Shown here: piece after piece, positions 7,364 to 16,503 of the stretch
Position numbering within the stretch: the first letter of the stretch is position 1
Layout: the number at the start of each line of letters is the position of its first letter
DNA from: DASUFI01 sp036274635
GTDB taxonomy: Bacteria > Planctomycetota > B15-G4
Reading direction: 5' to 3'
DNA: 29,969 bases
Assembly: GCA_036274635.1 (NCBI GenBank)
Contig: DASUFI010000056.1
Coordinates: 1 to 29,969, forward strand
The notes under the pieces: model-generated
The model's database searches: none
What the model was told of the DNA's origin: nothing
The model's input: the letters and a program-made list of their open reading frames with translations, nothing else
Position numbers and translations under genes: made by a program

Positions 7364-8260
7364 ATGTCCGCTACGCGTGTTGCTGTCCGCAAGGGTGCAG
7401 GGAAGAGGGTCGCGACCGGCAGCAGCCGTGCGCGCAAGCCGGAGGGGAAGGAGAAGGCCGCGCGCACGGCGCGAGCCGCCGAGCCGCGCGGCGAGATCGG
7501 CGGCCCCCACGAGAAGCTCTGGCGCGACTATGCGCGCACCAGGAACCCGGAGCTGCGCAACCAGCTCATGGAGCTGTTCCTGCCGGTGGTGACCTTCATC
7601 GCCGAGCGCCTGCTGCTCACGCTGCCGCGCAGCATCGACGTCGAGGACCTCAAGAGCGCCGGCACCTTCGGCCTCATGGACGCCATCGACGGCTTCGAGA
7701 TCGCCCGTGGCATCAAGTTCAAGACCTACTGCAGCAACCGCATCCGCGGCGCGATCCTCGACGAGCTGCGCAGCCAGGACTGGGTGCCGCGCCTCGTGCG
7801 CCTGAAGGCGCACCAGCTTTCGCGTGCGCAATCGGCCCTGGAGGCGCGCTTCGGACGCGCACCGACGCATGCCGAGATGGCCGAGGAGCTGGGCATCGGC
7901 CTCGCGGACTACATGGACATGACCGAGGAGGCCAGCGCGCACACCGTACGCAGCCTCTCCGAGAGCTGGGACGACGGCAGCGGCGAGCAGACGGTCGAGA
8001 AGATCGACTTCATCCGCGACCTGCGCGCCGCCGACCCCGCCGACCTGCTGAACCAGGACGACGTGATGCGGGCCATCATTCGCTCGCTGAACCGCAAGGA
8101 GAAGCAGATCATCCTGATGTACTACCGCGACGGCCTGACCATGAAGCAGATCGGCGCGGTGATGAACCTGACCGAGTCGCGGGTGTGCCAGATCCACAGC
8201 AACGTGATCAAGAAGCTGCAGGTGCACCTGGCGGATGTGGAGAAGGTGCTCAAGCTCTGA
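7364..8260 (+). CDS. FliA/WhiG-family (sigma-28-class) RNA polymerase sigma factor
   Basis: 298 residues from the ATG at 7364, preceded by AGGAGAG at an ideal 6-base spacing. Residues 1-48 are a Lys/Arg/Ala-rich extension not typical of FliA. Region 2 spans about 52-140, with DVEDLKSAGTFGLMDAIDGFE, IKFKTYCSNRIRGAILDELR and the DWVPR signature at 139-143, characteristic of the FliA/WhiG/SigB group. Region 3 follows (RFGRAPTHAEMAEELGI). Region 4, from about 242, is LNRKEKQIILMYYRDGLTMKQIGAVMNLTESRVCQI, the -35-binding helix-turn-helix. Such sigma factors direct genes for flagella, motility or development. No flagellar gene is in this window, so the regulon cannot be inferred. The GEMM riboswitch in the leader implies that its synthesis responds to cyclic di-GMP. 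Confidence 0.93.
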   Translation: MSATRVAVRKGAGKRVATGSSRARKPEGKEKAARTARAAEPRGEIGGPHEKLWRDYARTRNPELRNQLMELFLPVVTFIAERLLLTLPRSIDVEDLKSAGTFGLMDAIDGFEIARGIKFKTYCSNRIRGAILDELRSQDWVPRLVRLKAHQLSRAQSALEARFGRAPTHAEMAEELGIGLADYMDMTEEASAHTVRSLSESWDDGSGEQTVEKIDFIRDLRAADPADLLNQDDVMRAIIRSLNRKEKQIILMYYRDGLTMKQIGAVMNLTESRVCQIHSNVIKKLQVHLADVEKVLKL

Positions 8261-8267
8261 TGGTGGG

Positions 8268-8296
8268 CTGACGCCGTGCGCTCGCCGGCGTAGGAT
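8268..8296 (+). promoter_or_regulatory. Candidate promoter for a leaderless birA transcript
   Basis: CTGACG (8268-8273) and TAGGAT (8291-8296) each match four of six positions of the sigma-70 boxes, with the ideal 17-base spacing. Transcription would begin at or within a base or two of the birA ATG at 8304. Confidence 0.4.
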
Positions 8297-8303
8297 CGGC
8301 GCG

Positions 8304-9071
8304 ATGGCCGACGACGCCGGGATCGAGCGACGACTTGCGGGGCACCGCGTGCTGCACTTCGCGCACGTGGGGTCCACGGGCGACGTCGTGCGCGAGCAGC
8401 TGGCAGCGGGGCGATTCGCGCCCGGCGACGTCGTGGTCGCCGACGCGCAGGACGCCGGGCGAGGCCGCCGCGGCCGGTCCTGGGTCACGGTTCCGGGGCG
8501 CTCGCTGGCGGCCTCCGTGCTGCTGGCACCCCCGGCGCTGGCCCGACCGGCGCGGCTCGTGGTGCTGGCGGCGGTGGCCGCGTGCCGCGCGCTCGAGTCG
8601 CGCGGGGCGCGCGGCCTGCGCATCAAGTGGCCCAACGACTTGGTGCGGGCCGACAGGAAGGTGGGCGGCCTGCTGGCGGAGACGCTGGAGAGCGCCCGGG
8701 GACCCCGCGTGGTGCTCGGCGTCGGCATCAACCTCGCCCTGCGGCCCGGCGACCTGCCTGCTGAGCTGGCCGCACGCGCCGGCGATGCCGGGCTGCCAGA
8801 GGGCGCCTCCGAGCGCGACGCGCTCCTGGCGGCGCTGCTGGTCGAGCTGGACGCTGCGCTGGCCGAGGTGGGCACCTCGGCCGACGAGGCGCGCGGCGCC
8901 GAGTACCGGCGGCGCTCGTGGCTGACCGGCCGACGCGTGGCGCTGCGCGTCGCGGGGCGGGCGGTGGACGGCGTGCTGGCGGACGTCTCGCCCGACGGCG
9001 ACCTGCGCCTGGCCGACGGCCGCGTGCTCGCCGGCGAGACGGCCGAGTTGCTGGCGGTGGAACCGCGTTGA
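8304..9071 (+). CDS. birA: Biotin--[acetyl-CoA-carboxylase] ligase, monofunctional
   Basis: 255 residues. The enzyme activates biotin with ATP and attaches it to the biotin carboxyl carrier protein of biotin-dependent carboxylases. Motifs in order are HVGST (substrate-binding start of the ligase fold, near residue 20), GRGRRGRSW (about 52-60, the biotinyl-AMP loop), KWPND (108-112), KVGGLLAE with the conserved Lys at 119, and VLGVGINL (about 137-144). The C-terminal SH3-like domain (WLTGRRVALRVAGRAVDGVLADVSPDGDLRL) is present. The N-terminal winged-helix DNA-binding domain of E. coli BirA is absent, so it should act only as a ligase, not as a repressor. The ATG at 8304 is chosen because the family homology begins just after it. 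The stop codon overlaps the -35 box of the rph promoter. Confidence 0.93.
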   Translation: MADDAGIERRLAGHRVLHFAHVGSTGDVVREQLAAGRFAPGDVVVADAQDAGRGRRGRSWVTVPGRSLAASVLLAPPALARPARLVVLAAVAACRALESRGARGLRIKWPNDLVRADRKVGGLLAETLESARGPRVVLGVGINLALRPGDLPAELAARAGDAGLPEGASERDALLAALLVELDAALAEVGTSADEARGAEYRRRSWLTGRRVALRVAGRAVDGVLADVSPDGDLRLADGRVLAGETAELLAVEPR

Positions 9072-9097
9072 TCGGCCGCTGAACCGGCCCCTATACT
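9068..9097 (+). promoter_or_regulatory. Sigma-70-type promoter of the rph-rdgB-lepA operon
   Basis: TTGATC (9068-9073) and TATACT (9092-9097) are separated by 18 bases, one of the better promoter matches in the window. The predicted start near 9104 leaves a ~60-base leader to the rph ATG at 9163. The same TTGATC-18-TAnant arrangement precedes etfB. Confidence 0.5.
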
Positions 9098-9162
9098 TGC
9101 CCGGCTCGCCCAGGTCCGCCGACGCGGCCCCTGCTGTTCCCGCACCCCACCCGGTCCGCCCC

Positions 9163-9885
9163 ATGCCCCTCAAGCGACTCGATGGCCGCGCTGCCGGCCA
9201 GCTCCGGCCGCTGAGCTTCCAGCGCCACTGGCTGCCCAACGTGCCCGGCTCGGTGCTGGTGGAGGCCGGCGGCACGCGCGTGCTGTGCACCGCCATCGTC
9301 GAGGAGGGCGTGCCGCCCTTCCTCATCAACAGCGACCAAGGCTGGCTCACGGCCGAGTACTCCATGCTGCCGGCCAGCACCGGCGAGCGCCGCGGCCGCG
9401 ACCGTGCGGGCAAGACCGACGGGCGCTCGGTGGAGATCCAGCGCCTCGTCGGCCGCTCGCTGCGCGCCATCGTCAACCGCAAGGCCTATCCCGGCCGCAC
9501 GGCGTGGGTGGACTGCGACGTGCTCTCGGCCGACGGCGGCACGCGCACGGCGGCCATCAACGGCGCCTACGTCGCGCTGCACGACGCCTTCTCCGCGCTC
9601 AAGGCCGGCGGCGCCCTGCGCGCCTGGCCGCTGCTCGACTCGGTGCGCGCCGTCAGCATCGGCCTCATCGAGGGCGAGCTGGCCGCGGACCTCACCTACT
9701 ACGAGGACAGCCAGGCCGAGGTGGACATGAACCTGGTCATGACCGGGGCCGGGCGCCTCATCGAGGTGTCGGGCGGCGCGGAGCGCGGCACGTTCACGCT
9801 GGCGCAGCTGCACGCGCTGATCGAGATGGGCCAGGAGGCGCTCGCGCGCGTGGGCGCCGCGCAGGAGGCGGCGCTGGCGCGGTGA
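9163..9885 (+). CDS. rph: Ribonuclease PH
   Basis: 240 residues, the normal family length. The phosphorolytic 3'-5' exoribonuclease trims tRNA 3' ends in the cytoplasm. Family landmarks are all in place: DGRAAGQLRPLSFQ at the N terminus, GSVLVEAGGTRVLCTAIVEEGVPPF, GWLTAEYSMLP, RSVEIQRLVGRSLRAIV, the phosphate-binding DCDVLSADGGTRTAAINGAYVAL with GGTRT, and the acidic motif SQAEVDMNLVMTG. The usual 'EVQGTAE' reads EVSGGAE here, a mild deviation. The ATG at 9163 is chosen because the in-frame upstream extension is Pro/Ala-rich and unlike the family. rdgB follows after 19 bp, a pairing seen in many bacteria. Confidence 0.96.
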   Translation: MPLKRLDGRAAGQLRPLSFQRHWLPNVPGSVLVEAGGTRVLCTAIVEEGVPPFLINSDQGWLTAEYSMLPASTGERRGRDRAGKTDGRSVEIQRLVGRSLRAIVNRKAYPGRTAWVDCDVLSADGGTRTAAINGAYVALHDAFSALKAGGALRAWPLLDSVRAVSIGLIEGELAADLTYYEDSQAEVDMNLVMTGAGRLIEVSGGAERGTFTLAQLHALIEMGQEALARVGAAQEAALAR

Positions 9886-9904
9886 GCCGCGCGGTGTACG
9901 GCCC

Positions 9905-10554
9905 ATGACCCGCCTGCTCGTGGCGACCACCAACCGGGGCAAGCTGGCGGAGCTGCAGCCGGCGCTGGGCGCGCTGGGCTGGGAGCTGTGTGGCTTGCAG
10001 GAGTTTCCCGGCGTGCCCGTGGCGCGCGAGGACGGCTACAGCTTCGCCGAGAACGCCCGCGACAAGGCCCTGCACTACGCGCGTGCCACGGGCCTGGCCG
10101 CGCTGGCCGACGACAGCGGCCTGTGCGTCGACGCGCTGGGCGGCGCGCCCGGCATCCACAGCGCGCGCTACGCCGGCTCGGCCGCCAACGATGCCCAGAA
10201 CCGCAGCCGCCTGCTGGCCGAGCTGCGCGGCCATGAGAACCGCCGAGCGAGCTTCGCCTGCTCGCTGTGCCTGGCCGAGCCCGTGGCCGGCGGCGACGGG
10301 CGGCTGTCGCTGACGGAAGTCGAGGGCCGCTGCGCCGGCCAGGTGCTGGACGCCGAGCGCGGCACGGGCGGCTTCGGCTACGACCCGCTCTTCGTGCCCG
10401 ACGACCCGGCCGCCGCCGGCCGCAGCTTTGCCGAGCTGCCGCGCGCAGACAAGCAGCGCCTCTCGCATCGCGGCGCCGCCCTGGCGCTCCTGCTGCAGCA
10501 GCTGGCCGCGCGCGCCGCCGGCGGACCGCGCGCCATCGAGCCGGGAGCCGCGCG

Positions 10555-10558
<4 letters not shown>
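9905..10558 (+). CDS. rdgB: Non-canonical purine NTP pyrophosphatase (RdgB/HAM1)
   Basis: 217 residues. This housecleaning enzyme hydrolyses dITP, ITP and XTP to the monophosphates, keeping them out of DNA and RNA. Motifs are the N-terminal ATTNRGKLAEL nucleotide-binding segment, ENARDKA, LADDSGLCVDALGGAPGIHSARYAG near residue 60 with the catalytic acidic pair, GGFGYDPLFVPDD, and LSHRGAAL near the C terminus. The middle part (LAEPVAGGDGRLSLTEVEGRC) is slightly longer than in E. coli. The stop TGA overlaps the lepA ATG (ATGA), indicating translational coupling with lepA. Confidence 0.95.
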
Positions 10559-12357
<1,799 letters not shown>

Positions 12358-12410
12358 GGCGACCACGGCCAGCATGCACGACTCGACAACCCAGCCGGTA
12401 CACTGGCTCC

Positions 12411-12689
12411 ATGGACAGGACGAGCCAGCACCGCTACCCGCTCGGCGAGAATGAGGACGCGCTGGCAGAGCGGGACGTGGAGGACGCGCTGGCCGCGACC
12501 CCGCAGGAGCGCATGGAAGCCGCCATCGCCCTGCTCGATGCGGCCATCGAGGTCTGGACCTCACGGGGATTCAGCGATGGCCAGGGACTTTGCCGACTTC
12601 CTCGTTTCACTCAACAGCGAAGGCGTGGCCTACGTCGTGATCGGCGGAATGGCCGTGCTGGCGCTGGTCCCCTACCGCACGACGCGTGA
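12411..12689 (+). CDS. Small hypothetical protein overlapping a nucleotidyltransferase gene
   Basis: 92 residues if read to its stop. The first ~55 residues look like real protein: acidic and helical (ENEDALAERDVEDALAATPQERMEAAIALLDAAIEVWTSRGF). After 12577 the frame runs through the start of the nucleotidyltransferase gene in a different frame and gives an Arg-rich tail, so the two genes overlap by 113 bp. Small helical proteins with a 'TP.ER...A..LL' segment are often found directly upstream of MNT-fold nucleotidyltransferases, and an antitoxin or partner role is possible but unproven. A TACACT box at 12399-12404 would start transcription at the ATG itself. Real N terminus likely, exact C terminus uncertain. 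Confidence 0.5.
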   Translation: MDRTSQHRYPLGENEDALAERDVEDALAATPQERMEAAIALLDAAIEVWTSRGFSDGQGLCRLPRFTQQRRRGLRRDRRNGRAGAGPLPHDA

Positions 12690-13038
12690 CCTGGACGTGC
12701 TCATCGAGCCCACGCTCGAAAACGCCGAGCGAACGCGCCGAGCGGTGGCCAGCTGGAGCGGTATCGAGCCGAAGTACTCGCGCGAGGATTTCATCTCGGG
12801 CGACATCCTCTCGTTTGGAGGGCTCCTCCGCATGGAGGTCCACTCCAATGTCCCGGACGCGGAGTGGAAGGGGGTCCGGGAGCGAAGCAGCGTCGGCGAC
12901 TTCCAGGGAGTTCCGACGCGCTTCGCAAGCCTCGAGGACCTGATCGCCGTGAAGGAGGCGACCGGCCGACCCGAGAAGGATCTGCCCGACGTGCGCCGGC
13001 TGCGCAAGCTGCAACAGCGGAAACGACCGCGTCGATGA
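12577..13038 (+). CDS. MNT-fold nucleotidyltransferase domain protein
   Basis: 153 residues. The N-terminal half carries the minimal-nucleotidyltransferase pattern VIGGMAVLALVPYRTTRDLDVLIEPTLENAERTRRAV (about 18-54): a Gly-Gly motif followed by a D-L-D metal-binding pair. The C-terminal half has the frequent companion segment FASLEDLIAVKEATGRPEKDLPDVRRL. Proteins of this DUF6036/AbiEii-like group modify RNA or protein in some toxin-antitoxin systems, but many have no known role. The ATG at 12577 is chosen since upstream in-frame codons are Arg-rich and without bias. Its G+C content is lower than that of lepA. The stop overlaps the lepB start (ATGA). No signal peptide; cytoplasmic. Confidence 0.8.
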   Translation: MARDFADFLVSLNSEGVAYVVIGGMAVLALVPYRTTRDLDVLIEPTLENAERTRRAVASWSGIEPKYSREDFISGDILSFGGLLRMEVHSNVPDAEWKGVRERSSVGDFQGVPTRFASLEDLIAVKEATGRPEKDLPDVRRLRKLQQRKRPRR

Positions 13039-14468
13039 AGAAGCCGCTGGACCTCACCATCGCGGACCAGCTCGAGGCCCTGGCCATCGCCATCGCCATG
13101 GCGCTGGTGCTCAAGTTCTTCCTGGTCGAGGCCTACGAGATCCCGTCCGGGTCCATGCAGCCCACCATCCTGGGCGACCCGGGCACGGGCATCTTCGACC
13201 GCGTGCTGGCCGACAAGCTGACCACCATGCTGCGCGCGCCGCGGCGCTGGGAGGTCATGATCTTCCGCTTCCCGAACGACGAGCGCGCGCTGTACGTGAA
13301 GCGCATCGTGGGCCTGCCGGGCGAGAAGCTGGCCATCCGCGGCGGCGACGTGTGGGTGGACGACAAGATCGCGCGCAAGCCCGACCCGGTCGTGGACTCG
13401 GTGCTCAAGGACGTCTTCCGCGCCGACGACGGCGGCATCGACCTCAACGTCTTCAGCGCCGGCCCGGGCGTGCGCATCAGCGGCACGCGCGCGGAGTTCG
13501 CGGCCGACGCCACCGGCGAGCTCACCCTGCGCGCCTCCGTGCGTGACGACTTCCTGCACGGCTACGACCCGAGCTGGGGCATCCAGGCGAATGACCCCGG
13601 CATGCGCTACGCGGTGGCGGACCTGGAAGTGAGCGCAGACGTGCTCTTCGGCAAGCTGGGCGAGACGAACACACCGGAGAGCCGATCTCCGCGCACAGTG
13701 AAGGTCGGCATCGAGTCGGACGAAGGAATGGCCGAATTCGAGGTGGCCTGGGGCGACAGCGGTGGGCACGCTTCGGTCGCGTTCCGAGCGTCCAACGGCG
13801 AGGCTCCGATCGTGAGCCAGTCGCGCAGCAACGACGAGATTCTCTCGTATTTCGGGAACTTCGTGGGGCCCGGCACGCCGTTTCGCCTCCTCGCCCGGAG
13901 CGTCGACCACGAGCTGGTGTTGTGCATCGACGGCAAGGAGATCCTGCGCGTCCCCGATGACATCTCCGGCGCGCGCCCGGCGCACCCGAAGAAGGCTCTC
14001 GTGCACATCGGCCTCACCGGCGGTGGCACGGTCTCCGACGTCCGGCTCCGGCGCGACATCTTCTACACACCCGCGACGCAGGGCGACTCGACCTGGGACA
14101 TCCCCGAGGGCCACTACCTCGCGCTGGGCGACAACACGCAGGGCAGCCTCGACAGCCGCGGCTGGAAGCAGCGCACTCTGTTGCTGCGGCCGGGCTCCAC
14201 GCACACCGCCGACGGCACGGAGGTCGAGTCCTGGACCGGCTTCGACTTCGACAACCCGCGCGCGCCCGACGCCAACCCGCACCGGCTGGGCGGGGGGCAG
14301 CTGGCCTTCGCCAACCTGCACGGCGACGTGATCCACGTGCGCGAGGCGGACGTCGTCTCGCAGAGCCTCGAGCCCGCGCCGCTCATCGACCAGCGCTACC
14401 TGCTGGGCAAGGCGGTGGCCGTCTTCTGGCCCGTCTTCCACCCCTTCCGCTGGAAGCTCATCCGGTGA
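13035..14468 (+). CDS. lepB: Signal peptidase I with a large internal insertion
   Basis: 477 residues. It cleaves signal peptides from exported proteins at the outer face of the inner membrane. One N-terminal membrane segment (about 13-31) precedes the catalytic Ser40 in IPSGSMQPT; the catalytic Lys89 is in VKRIVGLPGE (box D). Box E, ALGDNTQGSLDSR, appears only near residues 361-374, and the C terminus ends with a hydrophobic FWPVFHP segment. Between boxes D and E about 250 residues are inserted. Part of this (about 215-350) looks like a jelly-roll/LamG-like sugar-binding domain (FRLLARSVDHELVLCIDGKEILRV ... HIGLTGGGTVSDVRLRRDIFYT). G+C falls within the insertion (37 of 60 in 13681-13740). 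Coupled to its upstream and downstream neighbours by ATGA and GTGA overlaps. Confidence 0.93.
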   Translation: MKKPLDLTIADQLEALAIAIAMALVLKFFLVEAYEIPSGSMQPTILGDPGTGIFDRVLADKLTTMLRAPRRWEVMIFRFPNDERALYVKRIVGLPGEKLAIRGGDVWVDDKIARKPDPVVDSVLKDVFRADDGGIDLNVFSAGPGVRISGTRAEFAADATGELTLRASVRDDFLHGYDPSWGIQANDPGMRYAVADLEVSADVLFGKLGETNTPESRSPRTVKVGIESDEGMAEFEVAWGDSGGHASVAFRASNGEAPIVSQSRSNDEILSYFGNFVGPGTPFRLLARSVDHELVLCIDGKEILRVPDDISGARPAHPKKALVHIGLTGGGTVSDVRLRRDIFYTPATQGDSTWDIPEGHYLALGDNTQGSLDSRGWKQRTLLLRPGSTHTADGTEVESWTGFDFDNPRAPDANPHRLGGGQLAFANLHGDVIHVREADVVSQSLEPAPLIDQRYLLGKAVAVFWPVFHPFRWKLIR

Positions 14469-15226
14469 CGCTGCTCGGCGCCGAGGGCCTCACGAAGCGC
14501 TTCGGCGCCCGCACCGTGGTGCGCGACGTGGGCTTCGAGGTGCACGAGGGCGAGATCGTCGGGCTGCTGGGGCCCAACGGGGCCGGCAAGACCACCACCT
14601 TCCGCATGACCGTGGGCATGATCCGCCCCGACGCCGGGCGCGTGGTGCTCGATGGCGTGGACATCACGCACCGGCCCATGTACCAGAGGGCGCGGCTCGG
14701 GATGGGCTACCTGTCGCAGGAGCCCTCGATCTTCCGGCACATGTCGGCCCGCGAGAACCTGCTGGCGGTGCTGGAGGCCCTGGGGGTGGACCGGGAAGGC
14801 CGCCGCAAGCGCTCGGAGGAGCTGCTGGACGAGTTCGGCCTCACCCACGTGGCCCGCAGCCAGGCGGTGACGCTCTCCGGCGGCGAGCGCCGGCGCCTCG
14901 AGCTGGCCCGCACCCTGGCCCTGCAGCCCAGCATCATCCTGCTGGACGAGCCCTTCTCGGGCGTGGACCCCATCGCCGTGGAGGACATCCAGGGCCAGCT
15001 CTTCCGCCTGCGCGAGAAGGGCATCGCCGTGCTCATCACCGACCACGCCGTCCGGGAAACCCTTGGTACGACGGACCGCGCCTATATCATCTACGAAGGC
15101 TCGATCTTCCGGCACGGGACGTCGGCCGAGCTGGCCGCCGATCCGAAGGTGCGCGAGGTCTACCTCGGCACGTCCTTCTCGTTGCCGGAGTCGGTGCCGC
15201 CCGCCGCGCCAGCGACGGGCGACTGA
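14465..15226 (+). CDS. lptB: LPS-export ABC transporter ATP-binding protein LptB
   Basis: 253 residues, GTG start overlapping the lepB stop (GTGA). It is the ATPase that powers extraction of lipopolysaccharide from the inner membrane by LptFG-LptC. The Walker A motif is GPNGAGKTT (36-44) and the Q-loop region is GMGYLSQEPSIFRHMSARENL, a hallmark of LptB. The ABC signature is LSGGERRRLE, followed by Walker B IILLDEPFSGVDPIAVEDIQ and H-loop LITDHAVRETL. The C terminus (KVREVYLGTSFSL) is also typical of LptB, then continues for a dozen Ala/Pro-rich residues. Its presence implies an LPS-bearing outer membrane. LptA, C, F and G are not in the window. Confidence 0.94.
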   Translation: MTLLGAEGLTKRFGARTVVRDVGFEVHEGEIVGLLGPNGAGKTTTFRMTVGMIRPDAGRVVLDGVDITHRPMYQRARLGMGYLSQEPSIFRHMSARENLLAVLEALGVDREGRRKRSEELLDEFGLTHVARSQAVTLSGGERRRLELARTLALQPSIILLDEPFSGVDPIAVEDIQGQLFRLREKGIAVLITDHAVRETLGTTDRAYIIYEGSIFRHGTSAELAADPKVREVYLGTSFSLPESVPPAAPATGD

Positions 15227-15245
15227 GCTCGTCGGGAGGCTGGGC

Positions 15246-16271
15246 ATGGAGGAGTGGCGGGACCTCGAGCGTTCGGCGGTTCTGGTGGTGGATGACGACG
15301 AGGGCGTGCGCAAGGCCATCACGCGCTTCCTCGAGCTCGAGGGCCACGCGGTGCTGGGCGCCGCGGACATCGCCCAGGCGCGCCAGCACCTGTCCGCGCA
15401 CGACGTGCACGTGGTGTTGTGCGACGTGACGCTGGCCGGCGAGAACGGCCTCGACCTGCTGGCCGAGCTGCGCCAGACGCACCCGGACCTCGACGTCCTC
15501 GTGATGACCGGCAACTCCGACGTGCAGTCCGCGGTCGAGGCCCTCAAGCGCGGCGCCTACGACTACCTGCGCAAGCCCTTCGCCTGGGACACGCTGCGCC
15601 TCGCGCTGGCGCGCGCCATCGAGCGCCGCCGCTTCGTGCAGAAGCGTCAGCTCCTGCAGCAGCTCGAGGAGCGCCGCCACGCCGACGAGGAGAACATCCG
15701 CCAATTCCTCGGCTCGCTGGCCACGATGATCGACGCCAAGAGCGCCTACACGGCGCGCCACTCCGAGCGCGTGTCCTCGCTCGCGCGCCTGCTCGGCGAG
15801 CAGCTCCACCTCTCGCCCGAGCGCGTGGAGCTGGTGTCCCTCGGCGGCCGCCTGCACGACATCGGCAAGATCGGCACGCCCGACGACATCCTGCACAAGA
15901 AGGGCCCGCTCACGCGCGAGGAGTTCGCGGTCATGAAGTACCACCCCGTGCAGGGCGACGAGCTCATCGCCCCCATTCGCTCGCTGCAGCCTCTGCGCCC
16001 CATGATCCGCTGGCACCACGAGAGCCTCGACGGCCAGGGCTACCCCGACGGCCTGTGCGGCGCGAACGTGCCGCTGGAAGCCTGGATCGTGAAGACGGCC
16101 GACTACTGGGAGGCCATCACCTCGCGCCGCCCCTACCGCGCCCCCATGCCGCTCGACCTCGCCGTCCGCACGCTGCGCAGCGAGGCGGGCGTGCGGATCC
16201 CGGTCGAGGTGGTCGAGACCTTCCTCGACGCGATCGTGGACGCGCCGATCGCGCTGCCGGCTGCGGTCTGA
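15246..16271 (+). CDS. Response regulator with HD-GYP phosphodiesterase domain
   Basis: 341 residues from the ATG at 15246, which follows GGGAGG (15234-15239) at good spacing. Residues about 10-125 are a receiver domain: acidic pocket VDDDEG, phospho-acceptor Asp60 in LCDVTLAGENG, VMTGNSD and YLRKPF. A helical linker (FVQKRQLLQQLEERRHADEENIRQF) leads to an HD-GYP domain: ARHSERV, LHDIGKIG with H204/D205, KYHPVQGDEL, HHESLDGQGYPDG with the GYP motif at 265-267, and ADYWEAITSRRPYR. All signature residues for hydrolysis of cyclic di-GMP (to pGpG or GMP) appear present, so it is probably an active, phosphorylation-controlled phosphodiesterase. The cognate kinase is not seen. It lies 19 bp after lptB and is likely in the same operon. 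Confidence 0.93.
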   Translation: MEEWRDLERSAVLVVDDDEGVRKAITRFLELEGHAVLGAADIAQARQHLSAHDVHVVLCDVTLAGENGLDLLAELRQTHPDLDVLVMTGNSDVQSAVEALKRGAYDYLRKPFAWDTLRLALARAIERRRFVQKRQLLQQLEERRHADEENIRQFLGSLATMIDAKSAYTARHSERVSSLARLLGEQLHLSPERVELVSLGGRLHDIGKIGTPDDILHKKGPLTREEFAVMKYHPVQGDELIAPIRSLQPLRPMIRWHHESLDGQGYPDGLCGANVPLEAWIVKTADYWEAITSRRPYRAPMPLDLAVRTLRSEAGVRIPVEVVETFLDAIVDAPIALPAAV

Positions 16272-16314
16272 CGCGGAGAGGGCGGGTTCGGGGTCGGGCG
16301 GCCCATCACGACGC

Positions 16315-16419
16315 GGGGGATGAAAGCCGCAGGGCTGACTCGACCTCGGGCGGGGCGCGAGGCGGCAGATCGCCTCGCGCCACGAAGTCGGTCGAGTCGG
16401 CCCTGCGGCTTCCACCCCC
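16315..16419. repeat. Hairpin repeat, copy 1
   Basis: A long imperfect palindrome between the converging HD-GYP and YCF48-like genes. The outer arms, 16321-16340 and 16395-16414, pair at 18 of 20 positions plus one T-G wobble. They enclose a 54-bp core (16341-16394) that is itself partly palindromic (GGGCGCGAGGCG / CGCCTCGCG). The core is 53/54 identical to the reverse complement of the core of copy 2 (21867-21920). Here it could also act as a bidirectional terminator, although no T-run is present. Confidence 0.8.
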
Positions 16420-16503
16420 GCTGTCCAACCCCACATGTCGGCGAGCCGCGAGCGACCCTCCGCTCAGCATCTTCGTGGCGCACGCTTCGAGAGGGACAGG
16501 GGC

